Below are positions 1 through 11,955 of a DNA stretch of 64,000 nucleotides, one piece after another (position 1 is the stretch's first letter; the number at the start of each line of letters is the position of its first letter). The stretch lies in assembly GCA_033065855.1 (NCBI GenBank), contig JAVXUO010000878.1, forward strand, positions 558,001-622,000, given 5' to 3'. This DNA comes from Escallonia rubra. Lineage: Eukaryota > Streptophyta > Magnoliopsida > Escalloniales > Escalloniaceae. The position numbers were made by a program, and so were the translations under genes. The notes under the pieces are model-generated. The model had not been told where the DNA came from. It worked only from the letters and a program-made list of their open reading frames with translations, and made no database searches.

Positions 1-164
1 ACTTTCCCCGCCGTCCTCTTCATCTTCGAATTCATCCTCTTCATCAGTAGACTCGGTCACATCATCTCCAACACTTTCCAATCTTCCGCGTCATCATCTA
101 CGACTTCTTCTCCTACAAGAAGTGTTGTTGGAAGAGGAAGATCGTCCTCCTCGTTGTTGACCTC

Positions 165-610
165 AACAGGGAACAAGACGTGGTTGGTCGGCTTGAAAGG
201 AGTCTAGCTCACTGTCATATGTCACGGGAAATTTCTTGGACTTGATAGTTATATACCAATGAGATTTGGGATTGGCGACGTCCTCCGCGTAAAAGACTTG
301 TACAGCTTGACTAGCAAACACAAAGGACTCGTCTGATACAAGTCTTGACTTGACATTGACATCTACAATCCCTTAAGAGCTAACACGGATTCCTCTACTG
401 GATGCGACATCGAACCACGTACACTTGAACATTACCAGGCGGTTTTGGGAACCCAGATATGTTAGCTCAACAATCTCATCTAGCTCTCCGTAAAAATTTA
501 TGCAATTCTCAGCATAACAGTCGCCGTTGACCAAGACTCCACTGTTTTGGGTTTGTTTTGTTCGGTCATCATCTTTTACGTTAAACCTAAACTCGTTGAT
601 GATATAGCCT
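165..610 (-). pseudogene. Relict CACTA transposase C-terminal domain (DUF4216-like)
   Basis: The minus strand translates to a stretch with INEFRFNVKDDDRT, then NFYGELDEIVELTYLG, VMFKCTWFDV, GIVDVNVKSRL and FVFASQAVQVFYAED. This order matches the DUF4216 domain at the C-terminus of TNP2-like transposases (FYG.L.EI.EL.Y, V.LFKC.WFD, G...V...RL, F..A.QA.QV.Y). There is an in-frame TAA just before the GIVDV segment, and the acidic tail (NNEEDD) lies in another frame, so the copy cannot be translated through. The upstream catalytic part is absent. This is a plain DNA-transposon relict and no host function is implied. Confidence 0.75.
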
Positions 611-749
611 CCGTAACAGGATGTTTGTTGTTAAGGCCTTCGGCTAGTAATTTGAAGCAGGAGGCCACTGGTCTATCTATTGACTGAACCTATTGTGAAA
701 GACGGTAAAAATTAAGGATAAATCAGTATATTAATTGGCCACAAAACTG

Positions 750-1310
750 TATATAACACATAATAGGGTTCGATTCGATTAGGGGTTAATAGGGTTCGAT
801 TCGATTAGGGCATTCAATTTAGGGTTCGATTCGATTAGGGCATTCAATTTTGGGGTTTAATTAGGGTTCAATTTAGGGTTCAATTAGGGGGTTCTATTGA
901 TTCGTTCAATTAGGGTTACGCGGGGTTAATTACTGTTAATTGGTTAGATTAGGGATAATTACGGTTTGATAGGAATAATTGGGAACAAATAGGTTTAATC
1001 GGAGCTAATTACGGTTAATTGGTTCAATTAGGGCTAATCAGGACTAATTAGCGTTTATTGGTTCAATTAGGGTAAATCAGGATTAATTAGGGCTTATTGG
1101 TTAGATTAGGTTGAATCGGGGTTCATTACAATTAATTGGTTCAGTTAGGGTTAATCAGGTTTAATTGGGGTTAATTCGTTCAATTAGGATTATGCGGGGT
1201 TAATTACTGTTAATTGGTTAGATTAGGGATAATTACGGTTTGATTAGGGTTAATTTGGTTCAATTAGGGTTACTTGGGAACAAATTAGGGATAATTAGGG
1301 TTTAATCGTT
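750..1310. repeat. Degenerate TTAGGGTT/AATT-rich tandem repeats inside the CACTA arm
   Basis: The block is built almost entirely of variants of ATTAGGGTTAATTGGTTCA. A longer unit recurs: the string GGGGTTAATTACTGTTAATT occurs near 918 and again near 1195, followed in both places by the same 30 or so bases, giving a higher-order period of about 276 bp. It looks telomere-like because of TTAGGG, but the spacing is irregular and it is not the plant TTTAGGG array. No coding potential. Confidence 0.75.
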
Positions 1311-1555
1311 ACAATTACATTACAACAAATTAAATACAATACAATACACTACAAAAAATTAAATTTAATTACATTACAACAAATTAAATTCAATTACATT
1401 ATAGCAAATCAAATACAATTACATTACAATAGATTAAATACAATTACATTATAACAATAGATTTAATGCGATAAATAATTTCTAGCATACCATTACATTA
1501 TAACAACAGATTAATTTCTAGCATACAATTACATTACAACAACAGATTAATTCAA
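1310..1555. repeat. ATTACATTACAACA-type tandem repeat
   Basis: Repeats of AATTACATTA(C/T)A(A/G)CAA(C/A)AGATTAA with intervening TTTCTAGCATAC spacers run through the block, with an irregular unit of 25-50 bp. It follows directly on the TTAGGG-like block and belongs to the internal non-coding part of the CACTA arm. No ORF of note. Confidence 0.6.
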
Positions 1556-1808
1556 TATGATAAATAATTTTTAACCGGGAAAAAAAGTGAGTTCAGGCAG
1601 TGGTGGTGCGAGGCAGATGACGACAGTGGCGCACGGAAGGTAGCGGCAGAGGGTGGTAGTGCGGCGGAGGGGGACGAACTGTGGCGATGGTGGTGCGACT
1701 GTGAGGTGGTTATGGAAGTAGTGGCTGCAGGGCGGCGAGGTGGCAATGGGGACGGCAGATTTGAGGGGAGAGGGAAGGGAGGTGTGGTGGTGGCGGGGGG
1801 GGGCCTAT

Positions 1809-2112
1809 CGCCGGCGTGAGGGGCTGGTGGGGAGGGACGGAGGTGGGGGCCTGTCGCCGGCGTGGAGGGCTGGTGGGGAGGGACAGAGGCGGGGGCCTGT
1901 CGCCGGCGTGGGGGGCTGGTGGGGAGGGACGAAGGCGGGGGCCTGTCGCCGGCGTGGGGGCTGGTGGGGAGGGACGGAGGCGGGGGCCTGTCGTCGGCGT
2001 GGGGGGCTGGTGGGGAGGGACGGAGGCAGGGGCCTGTCGCCGGCGTGGGGGCTGGTGGGGAGGGACGGAGGCGGGGGCCTGTCGTCGGCGTGGGGGGCTG
2101 GTGGGGAGGAAA
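1809..2112. repeat. GC-rich 46-bp minisatellite (about 6-7 copies)
   Basis: The unit begins GGGCTGGTGGGGAGGGACGG and continues with a G-rich run and CTGTCGCCGGCGTGG. It is repeated about every 45-46 bp, with small changes (CGCC/CGTC, an extra G). Because the period is not a multiple of three, all frames stay open and give Pro/Arg/Gly-rich ORFs on both strands; I regard these as by-products. The array sits in the subterminal part of the CACTA element, in sharp contrast to the AT-rich repeats beside it. Confidence 0.85.
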
Positions 2113-2154
2113 GACGGGGAGAGAGAGAGAGAGAAAAATCTGGGTATTTAAGAA

Positions 2155-2394
2155 CACATTTAGCGACGGACTTGTCCCGTCGCTAAAGATCCGTCGGTAA
2201 AACCATTTAGCGACGGTTTATACCGTTGTTAAACGTCCGTCGGGAATGGTTTTACCGACGGATTAGTCCGTCAGAAAAATATTTTTTTGGACAACGTTTT
2301 TACCCACGGAAATTTTGTCGCTGAAAACACTTTTAGCGACGGAAGTCATTCCGTCGCTAAAAGTTCGCCGCTAAAATCCTTTTTTCTTGTAATG
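2155..2394. repeat. CACTA subterminal TTTAGCGACGG array and terminus
   Basis: At least ten copies of (T)TTAGCGACGG or its complement CCGTCGCTAAA, several arranged as palindromic pairs around the words ACTTGT and GTCATT, lead to the terminal TTTTCTTGTAATG. In CACTA elements such arrays are the binding sites for the TNPA-like protein and are needed in cis for mobility (family knowledge). Direct sequence match to the arrays at 25,368-25,800 and at both ends of 30,093-32,373. Confidence 0.85.
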
Positions 2395-2450
2395 AGTGTG
2401 TAACAGAGTGTGTTTAGTGGGTGTTGTTCCGATGAACTGCGTGTGAGTAT

Positions 2451-2482
<32 letters not shown>

Positions 2483-3349
2483 TAGTTTGTAGGTTCAACC
2501 AGTGTGTGCATGTCTATGTGAAAAGTGTAGGCGTATGTCAGTGTGGAAAGTGTAGGCGTATGTTAGTGTAGTGGGTTGACCGAGTGGAGTTGCGTGTGTA
2601 TGTTTGTTTCACGCAAATGGTTATAAATGTCAAGTGGTTTGGAGATGAGAATTTTTTAGGTAAAAGATGAAAAGTGTCGCTAAAAGGGCCATCATTTTTC
2701 AGCAGTCCGAAATCCTATTTTTAACAGCCATTACCAGTACGAATTTGGTTAACTGCAAAATTGTAACCCAGTTAGTTTTGCAATGTCTATGGTGTGTAAT
2801 TTCCTTTGATTTTTTAGTGTTCTCGAGGAGTGTGAAATGATGTTATCTTAAGTGTGATTCTTGTTTTATTACACCTAGAAAATTAGATTATTTTCGCCTG
2901 AAAATTTTAAAATGATTTTATTTATTTATTTTTACAGCTGAAATGTTTCAGCGTCTAAAGTTTCAATACTTTATTTATCGTTTGTCATGTGTAGCGATTT
3001 TGATCGCCTTGTGCGTTGTTAAGAATCGAAGGGAGTTTTTGGAATAAAATGATATTTTTCAAAGGGCTTCTTGGCCTGAATTCAGCCTAATACATATATG
3101 GATGAGTTTTGAAGTATTGGTCAAGTTGGCCGTTAAGGGTATTTTGGTGCTTTTACATACGTCAATGGAGTATTTTGAATATTTTTCATTCTGGATGGCA
3201 AATTTAGTAGTGGCGTGCGCAGGTGAATTGTGTGCTTGTATAGGTGTGCATTATGCATGCATTTGTTTATTTTTGACAAGGGTTATCGTGTGATTGCAAT
3301 GGGTGCGAGTGTGTGATGTGTTGTTGGTTTGTGTGTGTCTTTGGCGGAG
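2395..3349. other. Non-coding, G/T-rich DNA; LTR-derived in appearance
   Basis: A (GT)n run at 2455-2482 lies within a broad GTGTG-rich stretch (2395-2620), then AT-rich DNA follows. The texture resembles the G/T-rich interior of the long LTRs at 47.6-48.3 kb, but I could not align boundaries. The small ORF at 3102-3293 has no recognisable domain. Nothing else seen. Confidence 0.4.
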
Positions 3350-5570
3350 AAAGTGACATAGAGAAAGAAAGGGGATGGGTATTGGTACAGGTTGTTGATG
3401 ATATTTTCCTCTTTCTTCGGCTTTCCAAGGACGCTCTACGAGATATGGAGGCAGTTAAAAGGGTTTTGAACGACTATTGTCGCCTATCTGGGCAATGCAT
3501 CAATTGGGCGAAATCTTCCGTTGTCATTAGTCCTAACACTAGCTCTGAGAAACATTTCCTAATTGAGCGTGGATTTGAGTTTTACGTTTCCTCGGTGTTT
3601 GGAAAATACTTGGGCATTCAATTAGACGTAGCGATGAATAAAAAGGAAATTTTTCGATCGCTAGTCAAACAAGTTCAAGATCGATGTACTCATTGGTTGG
3701 GGCTATTGCTGAATAAAGTCGGACGAGCTACTCTTATTACTTCGGCCCTTTCCACCCTGTTAGTCAATTATCTGTCTGTGTTCAAATTTTCGGTGGTTGT
3801 ATGTAAGCAACTGGATCAAATCTTGGCCCGTTTCTGGTGGTCTGGAGAGGCATCACGTCGCTCTATTCATTGGATAGCGTGGCCTTCCCTGTTTCTCCCA
3901 AAAAGCTGAGGGGGATTAGGGTTCCGTGATTTTCAACTCTTCAATTAATCCTTGCTTACCGAGCAGGCCTGGAAAATTCGGACTCATCCTCAGAGTGTGG
4001 TTGCGCGGGTACTTGAAGGTCGGTACTTTGCTCAGTGCCACTTTCTTCAACTGTCTCAATCTCGTTCTTGTTCCTGGATTTGGTGGAGTGTCCTTATAGG
4101 GCAGCGTATTTTCAAACAGGGCGTGCAATCGCAACTTGGTGATGGGCGATCGATTTCATTATGGATGGATTGGTGGTTACCTTGTGCGCCTCCGCACATC
4201 CTCTAATAGAACCGTAATAGTGCTAATACCGCTTGGACGATCTCCCATATGTTCATTACAAATACATTCACCTGGGATTTGAATATACTCCTTTTCACTT
4301 TCCCCGAGGCCATTATTACTCAAGTTTTACAACTTCGATTATTACCGTCAGGATCACCCGATCGCTTGTCAAGTTCCTTTATTCGGGGTGACAGCTTCTC
4401 TGTCGCTACCGCCTATCGCTTCCTAGCCAAAAGGAGCGCCAATGCTTCTTCATCATATTCATTCCGGATCCCTACCTTTTGGTCTCGGCTTTGGAGACTT
4501 CCAATCCTGGAGAAAGTTAAAATATTCTTATGCCAATTCAGCCATCATCGTCTTCCACTCTTGCCAAAGCTTCTAAAACGCTGTTGCCTTGTTCGCACAT
4601 CCTACCCATTATGCTTGCACACCTAGAAACTCATGAACATCTTTTGTTCGACTGCGATCGGGTTCGGCCAATTCAGGATTTTTATTTGGGCAACCATGCC
4701 TTTTCCTTTTGGCTTGTTACCTCTGCTTCCCTTTGGTTTTCCCATTGGCTATTGCAACCTCGTTCTCATGTTAGTAGTGCCTTAGTTCGGGTCGTGTGCA
4801 TCGCAGCTATCCTTTCGTCCATTTGGTTGGGCCACAATTCGATGATCTTCCATGGGAAAAAAATTTGCCCTCTGCTGACATTTTTACACCCCATTACACC
4901 ACATTTACTTTCCAGATAACTGTGCCTGTCTGCTGCCGCCTTCTCCAATTTTTTGCTCCATTTCAGTTTTAGGCTCTCTCGCAGATAAAAAATTTGAGGT
5001 TGGCCTTGTATTATTCAATAGGGTGTGGACGCCAATTGGAGAAACTATTGATATATTCACGGCTTGGGATGAATTTGGTGCCTTTGAGTTAGCATTAAAT
5101 CTTGGTCTCAATTGGGTTGTCAAGCTACAGCGCTACCATGTTATCTTTCTTTTCCCTGGTTGTTCTTTTCTGGTGCAGATGATAGCGCGACTTAGGGGGT
5201 GCTCGACTTCGGCAAACATTTTGTGTACAGTTCTGTCTAACTGCAAGGGTTTGCACTCGGTGCTGGCCACCCAAGGAAAGGCAACTCCTTTACTGCTTTC
5301 ATCAGCTTTAGCAACTTTTGTCTCCCGATCTGGTGCTGAGCTTCACCAGGAGTGGGTTGCTGGTGCACAGCCTGTCTAATACAGGGCTATCGCGTTGATG
5401 TCTCCTTGTGGTGTTTTTTATTATTGTAGTTAGTGACTTGTGATCCTTTTACCTTGGATGGGGTTGTCATCCAGAGTGCTGTGGTGCTACCTATCCCTCT
5501 GTATATTCGACTGTTTTATATCTTGGTATATATTTATGCTCTTTTCCAGAAAGAGAGCTAAAAACAAAAA
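3350..5570 (+). mobile_element. L1-type LINE, 5'-truncated ORF2 remnant
   Basis: Three successive plus-strand blocks are those of plant L1 ORF2. (1) 3385-3909: end of the reverse transcriptase, with VVDDIFLFLRLS (the FADD box in altered form), LSGQCINWAKS, KYLGIQLD, WLGLLLNKVGRATLITSAL and ARFWWSG. (2) 4249-4620: the zf-RVT region (GDSFSVATAYRFL, FWSRLWRLPILEKVKIFLC, then ETHEHLLFDCDRV). (3) About 5000-5200: a weak RNase H-like segment (FGAFELALNLGLNWVV). The blocks are in different frames and separated by stops, so the ORF is dead. The 3' end reads CTGTTTTATATCTTGGTATA and then AAAACAAAAACAAACC, as at plant L1 3' ends. The endonuclease and the first half of RT are missing. No clear target duplication. 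Confidence 0.85.
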
Positions 5571-5767
5571 CAAACCAACAAAAGCATTCAAGATAAGAAC
5601 TAGAACTAAGATAAGAACAACAGCACAACACAACTACGTAAATAGGGTAAAGATCAAACTGAACTAGATAAGGCAAAAAGCACAACCAATCACACACCAC
5701 CGGCCTCGCCAGCCAGCAACCCAAATTCCAGGCACCTGTCCCCGTCGCTGCCACGTGCCTCGATTGC

Positions 5768-5815
5768 CTCTCTTTTAAACAAACTAGCTAAGGGACCCGT
5801 GCAATGCACGGAACG
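5768..5815 (+). mobile_element. Possible Helitron 5' end (TC...CCCGTGCAATGCACGG)
   Basis: TCTCTTTTAAACAAACTAGC is followed by the short palindrome ACCCGTGCAATGCACGG. Many plant Helitrons begin with TC and have such a CCCGTGC...GCACGG palindrome within the first 50 bases (family knowledge). No Rep/helicase coding and no matching 3' hairpin plus CTRR end could be assigned with confidence, so the extent of the element is unknown. Confidence 0.3.
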
Positions 5816-7689
5816 TTCTCTAATTTCTCAAATATTGTCTAATATTTATTTCTATAGATATTTTACAACTGTTAATTTCCCTAACTCTCTATAGATATTT
5901 TATAACTGTTAATTTTCCTAATTGTTTATAACTGTTATTGTTTGAACTGCACACAAGAAATTTACTATATAGAATATTGCATTTAAATAGAACTTTTGAA
6001 AAATTAGCATTATAAAAGCATACCTTAGCAACAAAGGTAGAATGCATGATTTAATGTGATCAATTTTTACTCACAAATAAGATGTGAACGTTACAATTAA
6101 AAGAAAATCGTATTATAGACTTAGGATGCCTTTTCATTAACGTTTCGCGACGACATATGACAACAATCTCGTACTACTATTTAACTGAATTTAAACTGTT
6201 TAGTTTAATATTTGGAGTTTTGTAGATATAATCGCTAGTATGTATCAATGATATATCCGGAACCAATATGATTAAAAAAAAGCCAGTTATTTGTACCATC
6301 ACTTCCCTTTTTTGTGAGTTTAAGCTAGTAAAGAGTGTTATAACTTATTTACTGGTGGTGTATATGAACCTCAATTTTCCTATAAGCATAAATGTCAAAT
6401 TCACTCATCTTCTTTCTTCATGAGAAACTCTTTATGTGTGTTATTTGTCCCGTGCATAATGAAAAAGAAAAATAGCATTAAAAGTGTTTCTATTTATACA
6501 TAACTTATTAAAGTTTTACTAACATGACTTTATGAAAATACCATTGGAATATTAGATTAGTGTAGCCAGGGGCTAGAAAGTGGTTAACCACAAAAACATC
6601 GTTTTGCCTAATTAACGAAACTTTAAGGAATTAAAATGTGGGAGCAAAATCAAAATCGAAAGATAATGTCATTCTAGGGAAAAAAAAATTTACTGCTTCT
6701 AGTCCTGAACATAGTTTATGTACCTTCAAGTTGCTCATAGAACTAACCTAAAATTATTATGTTTTTATTTAAATTCATTGCTTATCTACATAAGATTCTC
6801 AGCCTAACCCGTCCACGAATACTACATTAACACTACCTCCAAATACCTTAATTAGCGCTATCATTGCCATTACAAATGCAGTTACCTTCACCATAGTCAT
6901 AACTTTTGCTCGTCAGTGCACTTTCATGTTTTTATGGTCAGCTTTTTTAGGTTCATCACTTGTTCAATCCAGATTTAGATCATAACTTATCAATTAGTAC
7001 TGTAATGCATATTAATATTACCTCGAAACACCTTAGTGCTACTACTACAACAACTCTAACAACAACCATCACTCTTGCACTACCACCATTTAGTTATGAC
7101 TATCACCACCACAAGCATCAGCATACTACACGCCAACACCTCTACAACTACACGTTGTCACTACATAATCCAAATCTCACTACCAACACTCCAATTCTAC
7201 CACAACAATTATCACTATTGTAATTAGCATGTCTGATCACTCGCATAATTGCATATATTACCACCCTCACACTTTCACATCTAGCATCGACATCGGTTAT
7301 ACCATTACCACCCGGGGCCCACCCAGGCTTCTCCCTTTTTTGTAGTTGTTTATGAAGGGTAAAGGATTGTTATAACTAATTTATCTTTTCGTCTCTTTTA
7401 TTCTACAAACTTATTCTTAGCTTGTCACAAATTATTCTTCAGTCGATTTTAATTTTTCTTGGAGATCCAATGTAATTGGTTCTGAATATTTTGTTCATAT
7501 TGTGCGTAACATGTTAGATTTTAAGAAGATTGGTGCAAAAGACGAAAGTTACAATAAAGCTTAAGGAGAAATAAGATTTCTTTAAAAAGAAAAAAAAAAC
7601 GCCAAAACAAATAGGATGATCTTTTGCATAACTAAAAGATTGAGGTAAAAACGAAAATACACGCTATGAAAAGCTTACCTTTTAATTTG
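5816..7689. other. AT-rich non-coding DNA with an ACC/CAC-rich patch
   Basis: No gene is supported. From 7030 to 7300 the sequence is rich in ACCACCA/CAACAAC-like words (decayed trinucleotide repeat), which opens a low-complexity Thr/His ORF at 6960-7223 that I do not call a gene. The rest is AT-rich and without recognised element ends. Confidence 0.5.
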
Positions 7690-10600
7690 TAAAGATTAAT
7701 CATTAATTTCATACATGATTCTCATTGTTTACATTTGCGAGATTTTATTTTATTTGTTTAAGTGTTTTTAAGAAGTTAGTAGTCCAAAATAAAGCCTTTT
7801 TGGATTATGTAGAGCTTTAAAAGAAGTAGACTACAAAAGTTGGCCAAATGATCATACTAAAGAATTAGTAAGTAGGGTATGATTTTCGTATTTATTTTAT
7901 ATTGTTATTTTAAAGTACTTTTGAGGTTTTAATAATTAAAATTAAGGCCTAATGTATAAGTATATTGATTAGGTAGAGTTTTAGAAGGTGTAAAATTAGT
8001 TTTCTTAGTTTCATAAAGTTTAAAAATATTGCATAAATTATACCTACGAATTGTTTAATAATAAATTAAAGTAAAAAGTTAAATAGAGTAGAAAAAGAAA
8101 AGAATACAAAAACAAATAGGATTCTTGAATCTTGGACTCTAAATAAAGTGATTAACTAAGTTAGGGAAGAGTTAAATAGAAAATTCGGGCCAATGCTCGT
8201 ACTAAAGAATTAGTAAGTAGGGTATGATTTTTGTATTTTACATTTTTGAGAATTTATATTGTTATTTTAAAGTACTTTTGAGGTTTTAGTAATCAATATT
8301 AAGGTCTAATGTATAAGTATATTGATTAGGTAGAGTTTTAGAAGGCGTATAATTAGTTTCTTAGTTTTATAAACTTTTAAAATATTGCATAAATTATACC
8401 TACGAATTTTTTAATAATAGATTATAGCAAAGAGTTAAGTAGAGTAGAAAAGAAAAGAATACCAAAACAAATAGGATTCTTGAAATTTATATATCTAATT
8501 CAAAAGAGTTGAACTCCAAATAAAGAGACCAACTGAGTTAGGGGACTATCACATGCAAAGTTGAAACTTACGTGTCAGAAGGAGAAGGCTCTTAAAAAGT
8601 CTTACATGTCGCAAAGATAGAGTTCCAAAAATCATATGTGTTGCAATTTTAAGCAAAGATTTCAGCTTTATATATATATATATATATAATATAGTTAACA
8701 ATGCTTTAAATTGAAATAATAACAAATATAATGACTTTCGCTGCATCGATGCATATATGCATAATTATAATAATCGAGATTACTCATGAATATAGATTTC
8801 ACGAATCAAATAAGCCACTACTTAATACGATTAGAATTATATTGACAAAAACTGTGTAGAATACTGAAAATGTATCTCATTTTGGTATATCACTATGCTA
8901 ATAGATTATATCAATGTATCTAAAACTACTATAAAAGTGAAAATGTATTTAGTTTTCACTAACATTCTAATTTTCTAATTCTTTATATCTTCTTTTAATT
9001 ATTACGTAACATGTATTGTTAGAAATAATATTTTACTACGTGATTTGAATAAAAGAAATGTCAAATGGAGAAAAAACTTTTACTCATGCCTAGCTTATCG
9101 CACGTATACAAAAAAAAAAAAAAAAACTTTGTTTTTTATAAAATTTTTATTGTCTTGGAATTTAGATTTGTAAAATTTAATGGGGACATTTGCATATAGT
9201 TTTGTAATCGTTCAATTTTTTTATATACTCAAAATTATTAATAATATTAATATTAAAACATAAAAAATAAAGCATTCAAAAAGTAAAGCACAATAAATAA
9301 TCAATTATTGCACATCAAATTATAATTTTACTCCATTTGAAGGTAATGTTAGCACTAATTTTAGTTTTGTACCAAAAAAAAGTGAGCTTACACATTCAAG
9401 AAATCAAACATATCTATATATATTTTTATTTATTTACTTATTAACCGTTGGATGAACTTTTATCAATATTCTATCTAAGGCTCTGTTTGACAAATTTTTT
9501 TTTTTTGGAACCAGTTTTTGGAGTTTTTAAAAACAGCCTTGATTTAAAAACTGATTTTTTAAACTCAAGAGGGGGGAAAAAAAGGGTTACCAAATGCGCT
9601 TATTTTTTTCAGTTTTCAAAACTGGAAAAAAAAATGAGTGTCAAACGGGGCCTAAGTAAATATAGGCATTTTCTTCTTTTCCATTTTACAGTTCACATCA
9701 TTGATCAACATTCCCATTTTATGGATGATTCTGATATAGTTGATGACTATTATTAAATTGAATACAATTGAGAGTCATTTGTATTAAAACTCATAAAAGA
9801 AGGTAAAAAAGGACACAAATCATTATTTAGCAAATATTTGGGTAGACTTAAATAACTTACTATAACATGCCGTGAAACTTTGTAATAAAAAATAAAGCAC
9901 GTGGAGCTATTTCACTTACTTTCAAATAAACACCCTATAAAAAGAGATTATATAGCATTATATATTCGCAATATTTGTGTGTAATTGTTTTCTTCAAGGT
10001 CATGTTTGATGATTTTTTGACCATTCATTTTGATGTATTTTTGAAAACTTTCTAAGACAATCAATTTAAACATATGCGTACAATGTAGTACTAATGATTA
10101 TCTTAATTCATTATAAAAATTTTAGAGTGTTTTACAAAAGTTTTGCATATGATTGAGGTTAAACAGTTATAAAGTGAAGACTATTCTTACCCATGTAACA
10201 CTTTGCAATATTGAGGTCAAACAATTAAAAATTAAGAAATCTTTTATCTTGTAAAGTATTAATATTAAAATTTCACATATGATTTTCATAATTTACCTTG
10301 GTGATATTTTGTGTTGTTGTTTTTAAATTTTTTTTTTTGAGATGTTAAAAGTGAAATTTAAGGCCTAATAAGTACATTTTACAGTTATTTGTTAACTAAA
10401 TTTATCGTAAAAGTGTCATAGTAGTTAATACAAATTTTGCAAAAGATTGAGATAGATAATCATATAATGATGATTATGCTTATTGTCAAATAAACTGTTA
10501 ATGGTTGATTGAGTTTATATCAGATAATATGCTTAAATGATTATAATTTTAGACTTATGAGCTATATTAATTTAGGTTTTTATGTCACATACTATTGGAA

Positions 10601-11955
10601 ACATTTTTTTGAATTTAAAATTTATTTAACCTTTAGTAATCAAATTAAATCCTAATAACTTAATTAGTTGATGAGACGAACCTTTAGAATGTGAGGTTAC
10701 TTAGTTAAAAATTAATTTGTAGAGTAGCTTGCTATTTTTATATCTTAAAGTACTTTTGAAAATTTAGTCATATTATGTATGATTTTTTTTTCCTGCGTCT
10801 ATTAAAGAATGTGACTTATAAAAGAGTTTGAGGTTATAGAATTAAAACTAATTTTTTAACTATCCTATTATCTTGATATATCAAAAATACTTTTAAGTTT
10901 TGTATGTTCCGTAAAGAGAAAAGATAGTTAATGTTTCTCATGTATACATTTGTCAGATTTGATTTTGTTATATTTAAGTACTTTTAAGGTGTTATTAGTC
11001 AAAATTCAAGGCCTAATAAGAATATATACATTGATTAGATAGAGATTTAAAATATGTGAAATTGATATTCCAGTTTTATAGTTAAGGCTTCGGCCAAATA
11101 TACCCACAAAATGTATAGTAAAAACCATTGTAAAAACTTAGGAAGTAGGATTGTAAATATTTTTCATATTAAAAGTCTATTTAAGTGCTACTAATCAAAT
11201 TAAATTCTAGTAAGTTAACCAATTAATAATGCGAAGTGCTAAAATATTGTCAAATTAGAATAATATTTTTTCAAACTTTATTTTAAAGAGAAATGGTACA
11301 TATTGTTGTAGTTGCAATACCTCATTTTTAAGTTGATATTTGATGTACTGTAAAAAAGACGTAGTCTTGTATATAAAAAATTTTACACGTAAATGAAGTT
11401 AAAATAATTACGAATTAATTGATTATGCCTACATTTGTATGATAGATTAGAATGGAACTTTGTAAAATTACAAAAAGAATTAGTAAGTAGGGTATGATTT
11501 TCGCACTTTATATTTTTGAGATTTTATATTGTTATTTCAAAGTACTTTTGAGGTTTTAATAAGCAAAATTAAGGCCTAATATCTGAGTATATTAATTAGG
11601 TAGAGTTTTAGAATGTGTAAAATTAGTTTCTTAGTTTCATAAAGTTTACAAATATAGGGTAAAGTAGACCTACGAATTTTTTAATAATAAATTATAAGAA
11701 AGAGTTAAATATAGTAGAAAAGGAAAAGAATACCAAAACAAATAGGATTCTTGATTATATATATCTAATTCAAAAGAGTTGGATTCTAAATAAAGACACC
11801 AATTAAGTTAGGGGACTACCACATGCAAAGTTGAAGCTTAGGTGGCCGAAGGAGAAAGTTCCTAAAAAGTCCTACGTGGCGTAAATATAGAGATCTAAAA
11901 ATCCTATGTGTCGCAATTCTAAGCGAAGGTTTCAACTTTTTATATATATATAGAT
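7690..11955. repeat. Dispersed/tandem unit of about 350-480 bp (AAGTACTTTTGAGG family)
   Basis: A unit containing AAGAATTAGTAAGTAGGGTA, then AAGTACTTTTGAGGTTTTAA, AAGGCCTAATGTATAAGTAT, TACCTACGAATT and CAAATAGGATTCTTGA is present in three good copies, at about 7855-8165, 8203-8690 and 11477-11950. The last two run co-linear over about 480 bp. More decayed copies are visible near 7690-7850, 10,260-10,400 and 10,930-11,100. The 8203 and 11,477 copies both end in a hairpin segment of about 125 bp (GCAAAGTTGAA...TTCAACTTT at 11,825-11,940) and a short (TA)n. No ORF. The family is unknown to me; it could be the body of a Helitron or an unclassified repeat. Confidence 0.7.
9479..9652. mobile_element. 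Tourist-like (PIF/Harbinger) MITE, 174 bp
   Basis: The terminal inverted repeats GGCTCTGTTTGACA (left) and TGTCAAACGGGGCC (right) bound a 174-bp, T- and A-tract-rich body, with the 3-bp duplication TAA on each side (9476-9478 and 9653-9655). TIR form and TAA target are those of Tourist/Harbinger MITEs. The small ORF across it is not a gene. Confidence 0.85.

Larger units (their letters stand above)
1..2394 (-). mobile_element. CACTA (En/Spm) element, right arm; left part outside the window
   Basis: The right end at 2394 reads ...TTTTTTCTTGTAATG, a one-base variant of the CACTA terminus (CACTACAAGAAAA inverted). It is preceded by a dense set of TTTAGCGACGG / CCGTCGCTAAA subterminal repeats, the usual binding-site array of this superfamily. 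On the minus strand about 165-610 encodes part of a TNP2-type transposase C-terminal domain. Entering from its right end (the 5' side of that gene), the element passes from the terminal repeats through tandem repeats straight into the C-terminal part of the transposase, so the N-terminal and catalytic parts have been lost. I infer a non-autonomous deletion derivative. The left terminus is not visible, so the 3-bp target duplication cannot be checked. Confidence 0.8.

Noticed and set aside
750-1310. Interstitial telomere
   Set aside because: TTAGGG words are irregularly spaced, not the plant TTTAGGG unit, and lie inside a CACTA arm.
1552-2200. Long Pro/Arg/Gly-rich ORFs on both strands
   Set aside because: They are produced by the GC-rich 46-bp minisatellite, whose period is not a multiple of three; no domain, no start context, open in several frames at once.
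5491-5754. Minus-strand 87-aa ORF, Cys/Tyr/Ser-rich
   Set aside because: Antisense to the LINE 3' end and its A-rich tail; no domain.
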